A stretch of DNA of 64,000 nt from Paenibacillus hemerocallicola (GCF_006265175.1 NZ_VDCQ01000023.1:53942-117941); one strand, 5' to 3'; counted from the first letter of the stretch, positions 34,912 through 43,091 are shown. The notes: a model not told the origin generated them from the letters alone. Numbers and translations are program-made.

Positions 34912-35109
34912 CCGGGAGCCCGGAAGGATGCTTACGTTCGAAAAAAAGACCTTATAGGTGATATTCCAAAAACACCTGATGAAGCTATCGCCTTAACGAA
35001 AAAGCGTCAAACGGAAGGACCAGGGCAAGTCCCATTGTATGACGTGGACGGCAAAACAGTGATTGGTGTGTTTAAGTTCAGTGAAGTTAAAACTAGCGAG
35101 CAAGAATAA
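34912..35109 (+). pseudogene. Broken copy of the small membrane protein at 35693
   Basis: In frame 1 this stretch encodes AYVRKKDL, then PKTPDEAIALTKKRQTEGPG and PLYDVDGKTVIGVFKFSE before a stop. These match GYIRKKDL, PKTPEEALAFNKKRQAEGPR and PLYDVDGKTVIGVFKSS of the intact gene at 35693. The 5' half is lost or scrambled: an in-frame stop lies at 34897-34899 and no signal or membrane segment remains. The copy carries a slightly longer C-terminus (EVKTSEQE). It is a decayed duplicate. Confidence 0.75.
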
Positions 35110-35692
35110 CATTAATTGAGAGAGCAAGATTTGTTTCAGCCTGTTGGGGGAAGCCTCGACGGGTTTATTTTATTTTTAGATATCCAATGAGAATAAATAC
35201 AATGAAAAGACTTAAGATGATAAAGAAATTTTACGCAACCGTGGGTCTTGCTGAGTGATCAACCACAATTTTTAAAGGGTTATCATCCCGGTTTTGTTGT
35301 GTGATTTTTTTTAGATGACAACTGATCGGATAAGATTGGAGTCTCTTTCGTCTCGAGCAACTACAGCGGCGTTCGTCCAGTTCATCCGAGACGCTGTGAC
35401 GCGATCGGAACACTCTAAGGCACAGTATATATCGGAAGGGCGACGTCTAGATTTAGCATCGGCATGGCGGTGTTAACGAACAGTTATCATGAATTTATTA
35501 GGAATTTATCATCCTTTTTAAGGAAAAAATATAGTATAATTGGATTATGAAGCGAGTTTTTTTGATTATGTGGACGTTTTTCCGAGGTTAATCTGTAAAA
35601 ATAATTATTTACCTTGCAAAGCATTTATACTGAATTACTTCGAACAACCTAACTCCGAGAACATTATTATTATTAATTTAGGAGGTAAACAC
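35110..35692. other. Gene-poor AT-rich gap
   Basis: I see no supportable gene in this 583-base stretch. A TATAAT at 35535-35540 could serve the following gene with a leader of about 145 bases, but no good -35 box stands 17 bases upstream of it. The rest may be decayed coding sequence. Confidence 0.4.
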
Positions 35693-36088
35693 ATGAAGAA
35701 TCTTTCAGTGAGAGTAAGACGAATCATTATTGTTGGTGGTGTCTTAGCACTAGGTGTTATCTTTGGGACATTTGCCATAAATACAACCAGTGCCAAAACA
35801 AATCAAAAGCCGACACCTGTAACAATCTATCCGAAAAATGAGAACGGAGAAACATATGGTTCGGCCTTATATGCCCGCACGGTTGAAGATCGACCGGAAT
35901 TAATTGAAGCGACTGGAGAAGGCGGAGTAAGGGGCTACATTCGGAAAAAAGACTTAGAAGTCGAACTGCCAAAAACACCTGAAGAGGCTCTCGCCTTTAA
36001 CAAAAAGCGCCAAGCGGAAGGCCCGCGGCAAATCCCATTGTACGACGTGGACGGCAAAACAGTAATTGGTGTCTTTAAGTCCAGTTAA
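35693..36088 (+). CDS. Small membrane-anchored protein of unknown function
   Basis: A 131-residue protein: short basic N-terminus (MKNLSVRVRR), one membrane segment (IIIVGGVLALGVIFGTFAI), then an outside domain with YPKNENGETYGSALYA, ATGEGGVRGYIRKKDL and YDVDGKTVIGVFK. The start was chosen for GGAGG seven bases before the ATG; the frame is open further upstream but without such a site. Similar sequences occur as hypothetical proteins in bacilli. A decayed copy precedes it at 34912, so the locus was duplicated. Confidence 0.75.
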   Translation: MKNLSVRVRRIIIVGGVLALGVIFGTFAINTTSAKTNQKPTPVTIYPKNENGETYGSALYARTVEDRPELIEATGEGGVRGYIRKKDLEVELPKTPEEALAFNKKRQAEGPRQIPLYDVDGKTVIGVFKSS

Positions 36089-36213
36089 AAACTAGTAAGA
36101 AAGAAGAATAACCCTGACTCTATAGGCTTTCGAAATTCAGGATAATATCAATGTTTTTCCAATTATTGGGTTTGGACATACCATAGGTACTCCTACTCGA
36201 AGAAAACTTAATT

Positions 36214-36356
36214 TTTGTCAGTTTTTATACTACGAAGAATTTCTTGCGAATTGGGTGTGTCCCTCTTCCCGTTCAAATAAGGACCTTATTATTGAGATTA
36301 TTCAAGAACTTATAGATAGATACTCCATTAAAGGTATACGTCTACAGAGCTGTTGA
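36214..36356 (+). pseudogene. Short remnant resembling a glycosidase-like barrel
   Basis: A frame ending at 36356 reads LYYEEFLANWVCPSSRS, then DLIIEIIQELIDRYSIKGIRL. The pattern of a CPSS-type turn, a helix and a YxIKGIxL strand is reminiscent of family-10-like glycosidase barrels (typically CPNNP...YDIDGIxLD). There is no start codon or ribosome binding site. This is a weak assignment from pattern only. Confidence 0.3.
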
Positions 36357-36380
36357 TTAACCAGAATATGTAATGCATTT

Positions 36381-36762
36381 TCAAGTAATGAGTGGTGTAT
36401 CTGGAATCAATAGTTTGAGGCGAATTTGCCACTCAACAGGAAGCAGGCCAAGTACAAGGAAACGCGAAAACGGAACAAACGAAAGAACAACATGCCGAGG
36501 CAAGCGTGAGTTCGCGCCATCGTACAACCACTTCAACAACACATAAACGATCAAAGCTCCAAATAGTTGACCGTATACGGCATTTTCGGTGGTGCCAAAC
36601 AACGTGGGCACATTCAAGTGTTGTTTAATCCAACGGAAAAACACTTCTATTTGCCAGCGGGCTTTATAGATTTGGGTAATTTGTTCGGCGGTAATCTGCA
36701 TCAGATCTGTAACGACACGAATCTCTCGGCCCTCAAAATCATTAAAGATGATTTCCTTGGCT
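36381..36762 (-). mobile_element. IS4-type transposase, C-terminal fragment
   Basis: On the minus strand the frame reads [20 protein letters not shown], then ITAEQITQIYKARWQIEVFF and RWIKQHLNVPTLFGTTENAV. This is the YKARWQIExFFxWIKQHL signature region (with the catalytic Glu) of IS4-family DDE transposases. Only the last ~125 residues remain; the N-terminal part with the two Asp residues is missing. At its upstream edge it joins the pectate lyase remnant in the same orientation, so a deletion or imprecise event linked them. Confidence 0.85.
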
Positions 36763-36989
36763 GACGGCGTCCCGCAAGGAGCCGGGGCCGGAATCGTTCA
36801 AATTGGTTACCTCGTACACCTCGCCGCCCCTTCCCCCGGTCGTGTACATGCCGCCGCCCTCGGCCCCGGGAACGCGGGCAGCAAGCCGGCCGCAGCCGGT
36901 TCCGCCGAGTAAGCGGCCGGTTGGAGCAGCGTCACCGCGAAGACGGCGGAGAGCAGCAGAGCGATCCTTTTTTTGACCTTGTCCATCAT
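36763..36989 (-). pseudogene. Pectate lyase-like (PL1) gene, 5' remnant with frameshift
   Basis: The minus strand starts with an AAAGGAG site and a signal peptide ([23 protein letters not shown]), then LLPAFPG. The frame then shifts: the neighbouring frame continues [20 protein letters not shown] and [18 protein letters not shown], the classic PL1 N-terminus. Restoring one G in the CCGGGGCC run would rejoin them. After about 75 residues the gene is cut by the IS4-type fragment; the catalytic domain is gone. Confidence 0.8.
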
Positions 36990-37002
36990 TCACAACTCCT
37001 TT

Positions 37003-37016
37003 GTTAGCGTTTTCAC
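37003..37016 (-). promoter_or_regulatory. CcpA (cre) site of the dead pectate lyase gene
   Basis: Read on the minus strand, TGAAAACGCTAACA fits the B. subtilis cre consensus TGWAANCGNTNWCA at every position. It sits just upstream of the remnant's ribosome binding site. Confidence 0.5.
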
Positions 37017-37166
37017 TTCAATTAACATGTTACACAACTGCAAATTTGCATATATAGGCTTAACACGGCTTTGTATAGGTCGGTCATGCCTTTTGTAATT
37101 TGCGCGGCCCTCAGGCGGTGACCTGTGCAAGCTTACGATCGACATAAGGAGTGCATCCGTGTATAT

Positions 37167-37189
37167 TATACATAGTAAATCTATGTATA
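37167..37189. promoter_or_regulatory. Probable PadR operator
   Basis: TATACATAG and CTATGTATA form a perfect nine-base inverted repeat with a five-base spacer (TAAAT). A further half-site, CTATGTAT, follows at 37196-37203. PadR-family repressors bind ATGT/ACAT-type inverted repeats before their own genes, and a PadR gene starts 113 bases downstream. Confidence 0.65.
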
Positions 37190-37301
37190 GTAATCCTATG
37201 TATCGTCCTCTTCTGCGTTGACGCGAAGGAATCGTTGCATGATTGCATGATCACCGGTCGCGTCGAACGCGGAGAAGCAAAGCGACGGAAGGAGCACGCC
37301 A

Positions 37302-37652
37302 TTGAAGCCGAGCAAAGAGTTGATGAAAGGGACTACCGGCACTTTGATTCTCACCGTGCTGATGGGCAAGCCGATGTACGGCTACGAGCTGATCAAGGAG
37401 CTGGAGCGGAGATCGGAAGGGATTTTTTCGCTCAAGGAGGGGACGCTGTACCCGATTCTCCACGCGATGGAGAGCGAGAGGCTGGTGGAAGCCTACTGGA
37501 CGGAGGCGGACGGGCGCAAGCGGAAATATTACCGCATTCTCGACGAGGGGGTCAAGAGGCTGCAGGAGAAAAAGGCCGAATGGCTCGTCTTTCGCCGAGC
37601 GGTCGATTCGGTTCTTGGAGAGGGGGGAGCCATCCATGCGGGAACACGATGA
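37302..37652 (+). CDS. PadR-family transcriptional repressor
   Basis: A 116-residue winged-helix protein with TTG start seven bases after AAGGAG. Family signature: GTLILTVLMGKPMYGYELIKELE, LKEGTLYPILHAMESE and DGRKRKYYRILDEG. PadR proteins dimerise and repress envelope or drug-response genes, released by small molecules. It overlaps the next gene by 17 bases, a typical PadR/effector two-gene arrangement, and an inverted repeat in its promoter fits autorepression. Confidence 0.92.
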   Translation: MKPSKELMKGTTGTLILTVLMGKPMYGYELIKELERRSEGIFSLKEGTLYPILHAMESERLVEAYWTEADGRKRKYYRILDEGVKRLQEKKAEWLVFRRAVDSVLGEGGAIHAGTR

Positions 37653-38955
37653 AATCGATACGTTTCTGAACCGGGTATGCGCCCATATCCGGTCGCGCGA
37701 CATGCATCGGGATATTCGCCAAGAGCTCGGCGCCCATCTGGAAGAAAGAATAAGCGATAAGCAAGCGGAGGGCCGTTCACGCGAGGAGGCCGCGGCTTGG
37801 GCGATCGCGCAGATGGGCGATCCCGTTATGCTGGGCAAAAGACTGCATTCCATACATAAGCCGCGCACCTATTGGGGATTGCTCGTCACGATTGCGCTGC
37901 TGTCCGTCATGGGCTTGCTGGCCATGTGGTCCGTCGATACCAGCTATCGGGATTCGGCGCTGTTCGGCGGCGTACAATTCGCTCAACGGCAGGCTCTGTA
38001 TGTCGTACTGGGCGTGCTGATCATGCTCGTCCTATACTTTTGGGATTACCGCAAATTAAGGAAGGGCTCTTGGATTCTATACGCTGCGACGCTCGGTGGC
38101 ATAGTCGCGACAACGATATTCGGGTTCAGCGTAAACGGAGTCAGAGAGTACATCGTTTTCGGTCCTATATCGCTGAATGGGATCGCCCTAGGCCCTTATC
38201 TGCTCGTTATTGCAATTACGGGCATTCTGATGAACGGCAGTCTTGACAAGGCAAGACGGCGAAGCGTGCGATTATCGCTGAAGCTGCTGGTTCTGGGCGG
38301 GCCATGCGTCCTTTTTGTCCTGATCCGCGCTTTGCCCGAGCTTGGTATGTACTCGGCGGTTATGCTCGTTGTGGCGGGTTGGCTTACCGGCAAATGGCTG
38401 CGGAGCGGGTTGGCCGCATTGGGCGCCGCCGGAGCCGGAATGCTGTTCGTATGGAACGATCCGTATTTGCTGAAGAGAATCGGGGCGGCCCTGTTTCCGT
38501 CGCAGGACCCTCTCGGCAACGGGTATATGTATATGCAGCAGCTTGCCGCGATCCGCTCGGCCGGCTGGCTCGGGCACGGCTTCGGCGCCATGCCGGAGCG
38601 GCTGCCGCTCATTCATTCCGACATGCTGCTCCCTTATTTGATATACAGCTTCGGCTGGGTCGCGGGTTTGCTCTTGATCGGGGCGGTCGTCTGGCTGCTG
38701 GCGCGGCTCGCGCATGCAGTACGGGTCGTTCGCGAGCCATACGGTAAGGCGCTCTTCCTTGTCTTGTCGATCGTGCTCGCGCTTCAGCTTGTGTACGGAC
38801 TGGCGATGATGAGCGGGCGGGTGATGCTGGTCAGTCTCCCGTTCCCGTTTCTCGGCTACGGCAGTCATCTGATGATGGAATTTGCCGCGGCGGGGCTGCT
38901 GCTCGGCATTTATCGGAGGAAAGATACGATTCCCGCGCATACGGCGGCGGAGTAA
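37636..38955 (+). CDS. SEDS-family (FtsW/RodA/SpoVE-like) protein with N-terminal HAAS-like domain
   Basis: A 439-residue membrane protein. The first ~80 residues are a cytoplasmic helical region (EIDTFLNRVCAHIRSRDMHRDIRQEL, then EERISDKQAEGRSREEAAAWAIAQMGDP) as found in proteins controlled by PadR-type regulators. The rest has about ten membrane segments of the SEDS peptidoglycan polymerase family. The catalytic-loop Asp is kept in LIHSDMLLPYLIYSFGW (compare HTDFIFA in RodA). It may polymerise glycan strands under stress; no partner penicillin-binding protein is nearby. RBS is GAGGGGGGAG. Confidence 0.85.
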   Translation: MREHDEIDTFLNRVCAHIRSRDMHRDIRQELGAHLEERISDKQAEGRSREEAAAWAIAQMGDPVMLGKRLHSIHKPRTYWGLLVTIALLSVMGLLAMWSVDTSYRDSALFGGVQFAQRQALYVVLGVLIMLVLYFWDYRKLRKGSWILYAATLGGIVATTIFGFSVNGVREYIVFGPISLNGIALGPYLLVIAITGILMNGSLDKARRRSVRLSLKLLVLGGPCVLFVLIRALPELGMYSAVMLVVAGWLTGKWLRSGLAALGAAGAGMLFVWNDPYLLKRIGAALFPSQDPLGNGYMYMQQLAAIRSAGWLGHGFGAMPERLPLIHSDMLLPYLIYSFGWVAGLLLIGAVVWLLARLAHAVRVVREPYGKALFLVLSIVLALQLVYGLAMMSGRVMLVSLPFPFLGYGSHLMMEFAAAGLLLGIYRRKDTIPAHTAAE

Positions 38956-39002
38956 TCGGTCAGGGCGGCCAGCGCCAAGCCGTCGTCTGGGCATTAATCC
39001 TG

Positions 39003-39188
39003 TTGGCCCGGTTAATTAGAGCTTTTAATAATGATCATGTCGGCAGGCCTGTTCAAATTGATCATCGTCATCTGCTCGCACATAGAAGTGGACGAGTACT
39101 TAAAATCGGATCGGATCCAATACTTGATCACGCCGAGCATTCGACCGGATCGGAATTTGTGATTGACGGAGGATGGGGAGCGCAGTGA
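39003..39188 (+). pseudogene. Short-chain dehydrogenase remnant (C-terminal end)
   Basis: The frame ends with EHSTGSEFVIDGGWGAQ and a stop. This matches the usual end of classical short-chain dehydrogenases (xxTGxEFVIDGGYTAQ). Nothing upstream encodes a Rossmann fold or a YxxxK active site, so only the last ~20-25 residues are recognisable. There is no ribosome binding site. Confidence 0.5.
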
Positions 39189-39236
39189 TCGCTTGATGTC
39201 CTGTTCGGATAAAGCAAAAGCAAGAGATTGCAATAA

Positions 39237-39276
39237 AGGGGCTTTCCCGGAGTCTGTGAAGACTGGGACAGCCCCT
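39237..39276 (+). terminator. Terminator-like hairpin before the toxin-antitoxin pair
   Basis: AGGGGCTTTCCCGGAGTC pairs imperfectly with GACTGGGACAGCCCCT, followed by CTATTCGTTT. The T run is weak. Confidence 0.5.
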
Positions 39277-39352
39277 CTATTCGTTTACGGAGGGCAAATG
39301 CTGAGCCGCATCACAAATAGCGGTAAGCGAAAGGTAGCAATCGCAGTTGATT

Positions 39353-39371
39353 TGATGATATAATATCGTCA
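39353..39371. promoter_or_regulatory. Probable antitoxin operator overlapping the -10 box
   Basis: TGATGATAT and ATATCGTCA form a nine-base inverted repeat with one mismatch around a central A. A TATAAT sequence (39359-39364) lies inside it, so binding by the antitoxin would block transcription of the pair. Confidence 0.55.
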
Positions 39372-39403
39372 TAATAATGATATTTAAAAAGGAGTTGGAG
39401 AAG

Positions 39404-39676
39404 ATGAATATAAAGCCGTCTACTACAATTCGACAAGATTATAATGGCTTTTCAAAATACTGCCATGAAATAGATGAGCCGGTTATCCTTACACGTAATG
39501 GTGAAGCTGATTTGGTTGTGATGAGTCATGAAGCATTTCGACGCATGGAAGCCAGGATCAAGCTGCAATCGAAGTTGTTGGTTGCAGAGAAGCAGGTTGC
39601 CGAGGGAGAGCAGTTAATTGAACACGACCAAGTTATAGCAGGCATGCGGAGGAAGATCAATGCCGCAAAAGAGTAA
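39404..39676 (+). CDS. Antitoxin, Phd/YefM type
   Basis: A 90-residue protein. The N-terminal part (IKPSTTIRQDYNGFSKYCHEIDEPVILTRNGEADLVVMSHEAFRRME) is the Phd/YefM DNA-binding dimer domain; the C-terminal helix is charged and would wrap the toxin. The start was set at the Met nine bases after GGAG. The last 17 bases overlap the toxin start, giving coupled translation. It represses the pair's promoter together with the toxin. Confidence 0.88.
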   Translation: MNIKPSTTIRQDYNGFSKYCHEIDEPVILTRNGEADLVVMSHEAFRRMEARIKLQSKLLVAEKQVAEGEQLIEHDQVIAGMRRKINAAKE

Positions 39677-39989
39677 GGTCAAATATACTCCTGCAGCAGT
39701 CGATGATATGGACGAGATTTTCTCGTTTATATCGCAAGACAATGTTTCAGCAGCAGAAAGCTTGTTGGAAAAGTTGGATCGTCAAATTGCAAATTTGGCC
39801 GATTTTCCAAATATGGGTTCGGTGCTATCGGATGAGGAATACACGCTCGTACAGCGCGGTTATAGATTTATTGTCGTTCATCCCTATTTGGTTTTTTACA
39901 GGATTATAGATCATGCCGTAGTCATCCATCGCATTTTGCATGGACGTCGAGATTATTTGCGAGAGTTGTTCGGGTCGTTGGAATCATAG
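39660..39989 (+). CDS. ParE/RelE-family toxin
   Basis: A 109-residue toxin of the ParE/RelE superfamily: KVKYTPAAVDDMDEIFSFISQ, IANLADFPNMGSVL, and the C-terminal YRFIVVHPYLVFYRIIDHAVVIHRILHGRRDY. RelE-like members cut ribosome-bound mRNA; ParE-like members block gyrase. The IHRILHGRRDY ending is more typical of ParE, so a gyrase target is somewhat favoured. It is translated from an ATG inside the antitoxin gene. Confidence 0.9.
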   Translation: MPQKSKVKYTPAAVDDMDEIFSFISQDNVSAAESLLEKLDRQIANLADFPNMGSVLSDEEYTLVQRGYRFIVVHPYLVFYRIIDHAVVIHRILHGRRDYLRELFGSLES

Positions 39990-40012
39990 GTGCAAACACG
40001 TCTAAATCAAGC

Positions 40013-40038
40013 AGCCGCTCGAATGGGAGCGGCTTTTA
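40013..40038 (+). terminator. Terminator after the toxin gene
   Basis: AGCCGCTC pairs with GAGCGGCT around a six-base loop, followed by TTTTA. It separates the toxin from the convergent MFS gene. Confidence 0.8.
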
Positions 40039-40074
40039 TCCATTTTACTTTGCCAAAGGCGTGCGGAGCTCCGG

Positions 40075-41262
40075 TCAGCGCGCCGACGCAGGAGCCGTTT
40101 CGCTCCCGGCCGCCCTTCTGCCCCGCTCCGACATAACCGAACGCGACAGGAAGAAGGCCAGCCGGAGCAGCGCGACTGCGCTGAAGCAGGCCCACAGGGG
40201 CAATACCGTTACGAGTGCGCCGGCGATAAGCGGTCCGATCGCCATGCCGAGCTGCATGACCAGCTGGAAGTCGGAGAAGTAGGCCATTTCCGCCTTATGC
40301 TTGCCGGCTTCCTCCATCATCATCGTTTGCGTGGACACTTCGCACACTGCGAGCATGAAGCCCGTCCAGCCCTGAGCGACGACAAGCAGCCAATACGCTT
40401 CGATGAAGCCGTACGGGAATGCGCACAGCAGCATGCCGATCAGAGCTGCGGAATAAATTCGCATCGTGCCGTACCGTTCCATCAGCTTGCGGACGAGCGG
40501 CAGCGCCAGCGCGGAGACGATCCCGGCGGTGACGACGAAATAGCCGATCTGCGTATTGCTCAGGTGCAGCGTCTTGACATGATAAATCGTAAAGAGGGAC
40601 GGGGTCATATAAATGCCTGCGTTGTTCAGCGCCATCCACCAAATTTTGCCGTCGCATTCCCGGAAAGGCCGAACCCCTTGGAAGCGGATCTTCGTCTTCT
40701 CCCTGGGCGCAAGGCTCGCGATCAGCGACATCCCGGCGAAGGTGGACAAGCAGCCGATCAGCATCGAGCCCACGTAATTATATGGAAAATAAGAATCGGT
40801 CGCGTCGAGCGCATAGCCGATCAGCAGCCCGCCCGCCGTCGTGACGAACAGGGCGATAATTTTGTTCCGGCTGAACAGGGCGGGAAACTGCTGAGGCTCG
40901 ATGACGCGGCGCAAAATGGCCGGCTGCTGGGCCGACGTGACGATTACGGAAACGGCGTTGATCGACCAGAATACGAGCAGCACGGGGATCGGATTGGGCA
41001 GCAGGACGGACAGCGCCATGCAAATAAAGGCGAACTGGCGTACGTAGCCGCTTGTCAGGAACACGCCCCGGGTCACCGGCAACTGCCGGGTGAGGAAAGC
41101 GAGCGAGAGCGCGCAGAAAAGGGCTGGAAGCGAGTTGGACAGGGCGATTTCGAAGTCGCTGGCGCCGAGTCTGGCTATTAGCACACCCAGGAAGGTGAAG
41201 AACGTTACGCTTTTGATGTTTTGCAGCAGTGCGTCCAAATAAATGCGGGTCGTCGCCTTCAT
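40075..41262 (-). CDS. MFS transporter
   Basis: A 395-residue protein with 12 predicted membrane segments, in two halves joined by a loop around APREKTKIRF. The N-terminus MKATTRIYLDALLQNIKSVTFFTFLGVLIARLG and the loop AILRRVIEPQQFPALFSRNKI are seen in a Paenibacillaceae MFS subfamily of unknown substrate. The start follows GGAAAGGA. The LysE-type exporter lies upstream in the same direction, 137 bases away; no regulator is adjacent. Confidence 0.8.
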   Translation of the reverse strand: MKATTRIYLDALLQNIKSVTFFTFLGVLIARLGASDFEIALSNSLPALFCALSLAFLTRQLPVTRGVFLTSGYVRQFAFICMALSVLLPNPIPVLLVFWSINAVSVIVTSAQQPAILRRVIEPQQFPALFSRNKIIALFVTTAGGLLIGYALDATDSYFPYNYVGSMLIGCLSTFAGMSLIASLAPREKTKIRFQGVRPFRECDGKIWWMALNNAGIYMTPSLFTIYHVKTLHLSNTQIGYFVVTAGIVSALALPLVRKLMERYGTMRIYSAALIGMLLCAFPYGFIEAYWLLVVAQGWTGFMLAVCEVSTQTMMMEEAGKHKAEMAYFSDFQLVMQLGMAIGPLIAGALVTVLPLWACFSAVALLRLAFFLSRSVMSERGRRAAGSETAPASAR

Positions 41263-41398
41263 GTCGGGTTTGTCCTTTCCGCTTGCTCGGGCGTTTGCCG
41301 ACGGATGGTCGGGCGGGAGAGGCGTATCATAAGTAAGTGTACTCCCGGCAACGGCCGAAACATATGGACATCACCCGCAAAAAACATGGATTATCCGC

Positions 41399-42067
41399 TC
41401 ACATGGCGCCGCTGCGGAATAGTTCGTTCCACCCGTCCCAAAACACCTTGGCGGCAAAATAAAGAAACAGCAGCGCGGAGCAGAACGAGAGCGCGCGGAC
41501 GAGCTGCGGTCCGGCCCACGAGCCGGACACGCTGCTGATCCAGGCCGCGCCGAACGACCAGAGCAAGCCGGCGGAGAAGAAGCCGGCGGCGAAGACGAGG
41601 AGACCGGGAACATCGTGCCCGATGTTCATGCCGGCGACGATCGGTCCGGCGACGAGCGCGAACCAGGCGATGGCGGTAGGCGACGCCATGGACAGTCCGA
41701 GTCCGATCAGAAAATGGCGCGGCAAACTTATACCGGCTGCCGTGGCTGCCGCGGGTCCGCCAACGAGGGCTTTGAGCCGCCACGTTTCGCGGATCATTTT
41801 GAACGCGAGGAAGAGCAGTGTCACCGTACCGGCAATCCACAACACCCATTTTGCCGCGGCGAGCTCGAATACGGCGCCGACGCCGAGCAGGGCCAGCGAC
41901 ATATACAGCAGGTCGCCGAAGCAGGAGCCGAAGCCGATCGCGAACGACGGCTTCAGCCCTTTTTCGATGCCGGTTTTGATGATGGCCGCATTGACCATCC
42001 CCAAATCGAAGCAGAGGGAGAGCGAGAGCAGGAAACCTTGAGCATACGGAAGCGGCAAATCGGACAT
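41399..42067 (-). CDS. LysE-family exporter
   Basis: A 222-residue protein with about six membrane segments. LysE/RhtB features: FLLSLSLCFDLGMVNAAIIKTGIEKG at the N-terminus, FGSCFGDLLYMSLALLGVG, and a central GLGLSMASPTAIAWFALVAGPI with the helix-breaking Pro pair region. These proteins export amino acids or related small metabolites. An ATG 30 bases upstream is possible, but the chosen start aligns better with the first membrane segment; GGGATGGT precedes it. Confidence 0.8.
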   Translation of the reverse strand: MSDLPLPYAQGFLLSLSLCFDLGMVNAAIIKTGIEKGLKPSFAIGFGSCFGDLLYMSLALLGVGAVFELAAAKWVLWIAGTVTLLFLAFKMIRETWRLKALVGGPAAATAAGISLPRHFLIGLGLSMASPTAIAWFALVAGPIVAGMNIGHDVPGLLVFAAGFFSAGLLWSFGAAWISSVSGSWAGPQLVRALSFCSALLFLYFAAKVFWDGWNELFRSGAM

Positions 42068-42157
42068 GGGCACCATCCCTGACGCGTGAGCGGGCAATAG
42101 AAGTATTATACACGATGGATCGCGCAGGCGGGCGCTATTTGGAGCGGTTCACGTCCG

Positions 42158-42994
42158 TTAGTGAGCATATGCGGTCTGCGCCGCGCTTCCGCCGAGCCAA
42201 AATTTTTTCAGAGGAACCATGGACGATTCCGGCACGTAATATTTGAAGCAATTGTCGCTGATATCGCCGAGCAGCTGCCGGCGGATCGGGTCGGCTCCTT
42301 CGAGCAGAGCCTGCGAAGTTCGGTGGTAATCGATCGGGCGAATCCAGAGCGGACTGTAGCCGATGAACAGCTGGCGGCGCGTGAACGAGGAACGGTTGCG
42401 GGAGCCCGCATGCCATAGATTTTGCGGGAATATGAACGCGTCGCCCGGCTTGCCGCATATTTGCAGCTCGCCTTCGAGCGGGACGCTAACATCGGTTTGC
42501 ACCGGGTGGAAACCGGGCTTCCGGTGGCTGCCCGGAATGATCTTCGTATTGCCGCGGTCCGGCTCCGACATGTCGCTCAAAATGTAGCAAATTTTCACGT
42601 AATATGGGGCGGTCAGCCCGCCGATCTTCGGAAACTGCGGGTGAGGACCGTCCTGGTGCCAATTGATGAAGCTGCTCGTCTCCGTCTTCGCGTCGTCGGG
42701 ATTCGGCTCGCGAACGGTCAGATGGGAAATGTGCAGCTGGATGTTGTAGCCCACCAGGTTGACCATGAGAGGCAGCAGCGACGGATGATCGATCAGCGAC
42801 AAAATGGACGGATCGCGTTCGACGCTGTTGTATACGTTGTAGGCGAGCGATTTCGGCTCCCCGGCGATAATGCGGTCGATGGCGGCGTTCAGCTCCGCAA
42901 CCTTCGCCTCGGACAGTGCGCCCCGCAGCAGCAAATAGCCATCCTCCTCGAATTGCTCGGTCAGTGCCGGAATGTCCAGCGGCATGTCGTTCAT
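42158..42994 (-). CDS. Phytanoyl-CoA dioxygenase (PhyH) family protein
   Basis: A 278-residue Fe(II)/2-oxoglutarate-dependent oxygenase. The iron triad is His113 and Asp115 (NWHQDGPH) plus His195 (NLWHAGSRNRS); the following Arg region would bind 2-oxoglutarate. It probably hydroxylates a small metabolite. The start has GGGGAGG upstream. Its promoter region contains two LacI-type operators (43014-43027 and 43092-43107), and the remains of a LacI gene lie just beyond, so it was once controlled by a sugar-type repressor. Confidence 0.88.
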   Translation of the reverse strand: MNDMPLDIPALTEQFEEDGYLLLRGALSEAKVAELNAAIDRIIAGEPKSLAYNVYNSVERDPSILSLIDHPSLLPLMVNLVGYNIQLHISHLTVREPNPDDAKTETSSFINWHQDGPHPQFPKIGGLTAPYYVKICYILSDMSEPDRGNTKIIPGSHRKPGFHPVQTDVSVPLEGELQICGKPGDAFIFPQNLWHAGSRNRSSFTRRQLFIGYSPLWIRPIDYHRTSQALLEGADPIRRQLLGDISDNCFKYYVPESSMVPLKKFWLGGSAAQTAYAH

Positions 42995-43013
42995 GTTTCA
43001 TTCCTCCCCTTTA

Positions 43014-43027
43014 TTTACTCGAGTAAT
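43014..43027. promoter_or_regulatory. LacI-type operator, site 1
   Basis: TTTACTCGAGTAAT contains the perfect palindrome TTACTCGAGTAA with a central CG, a hallmark of LacI/GalR operators. It lies about 20 bases before the PhyH-like start. Confidence 0.6.
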
Positions 43028-43091
43028 AATTAGTGCAAAATAAGTGGAGGGCCATCGTTCGACCTCTCCTTCATGATGAGTACAGCTATTA

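Noticed and set aside
35231..35413. Minus-strand 60-codon frame in the AT-rich gap.
   Set aside because: There is no ribosome binding site, no recognisable family, and an Arg/Ser-rich composition; not enough to call a gene.
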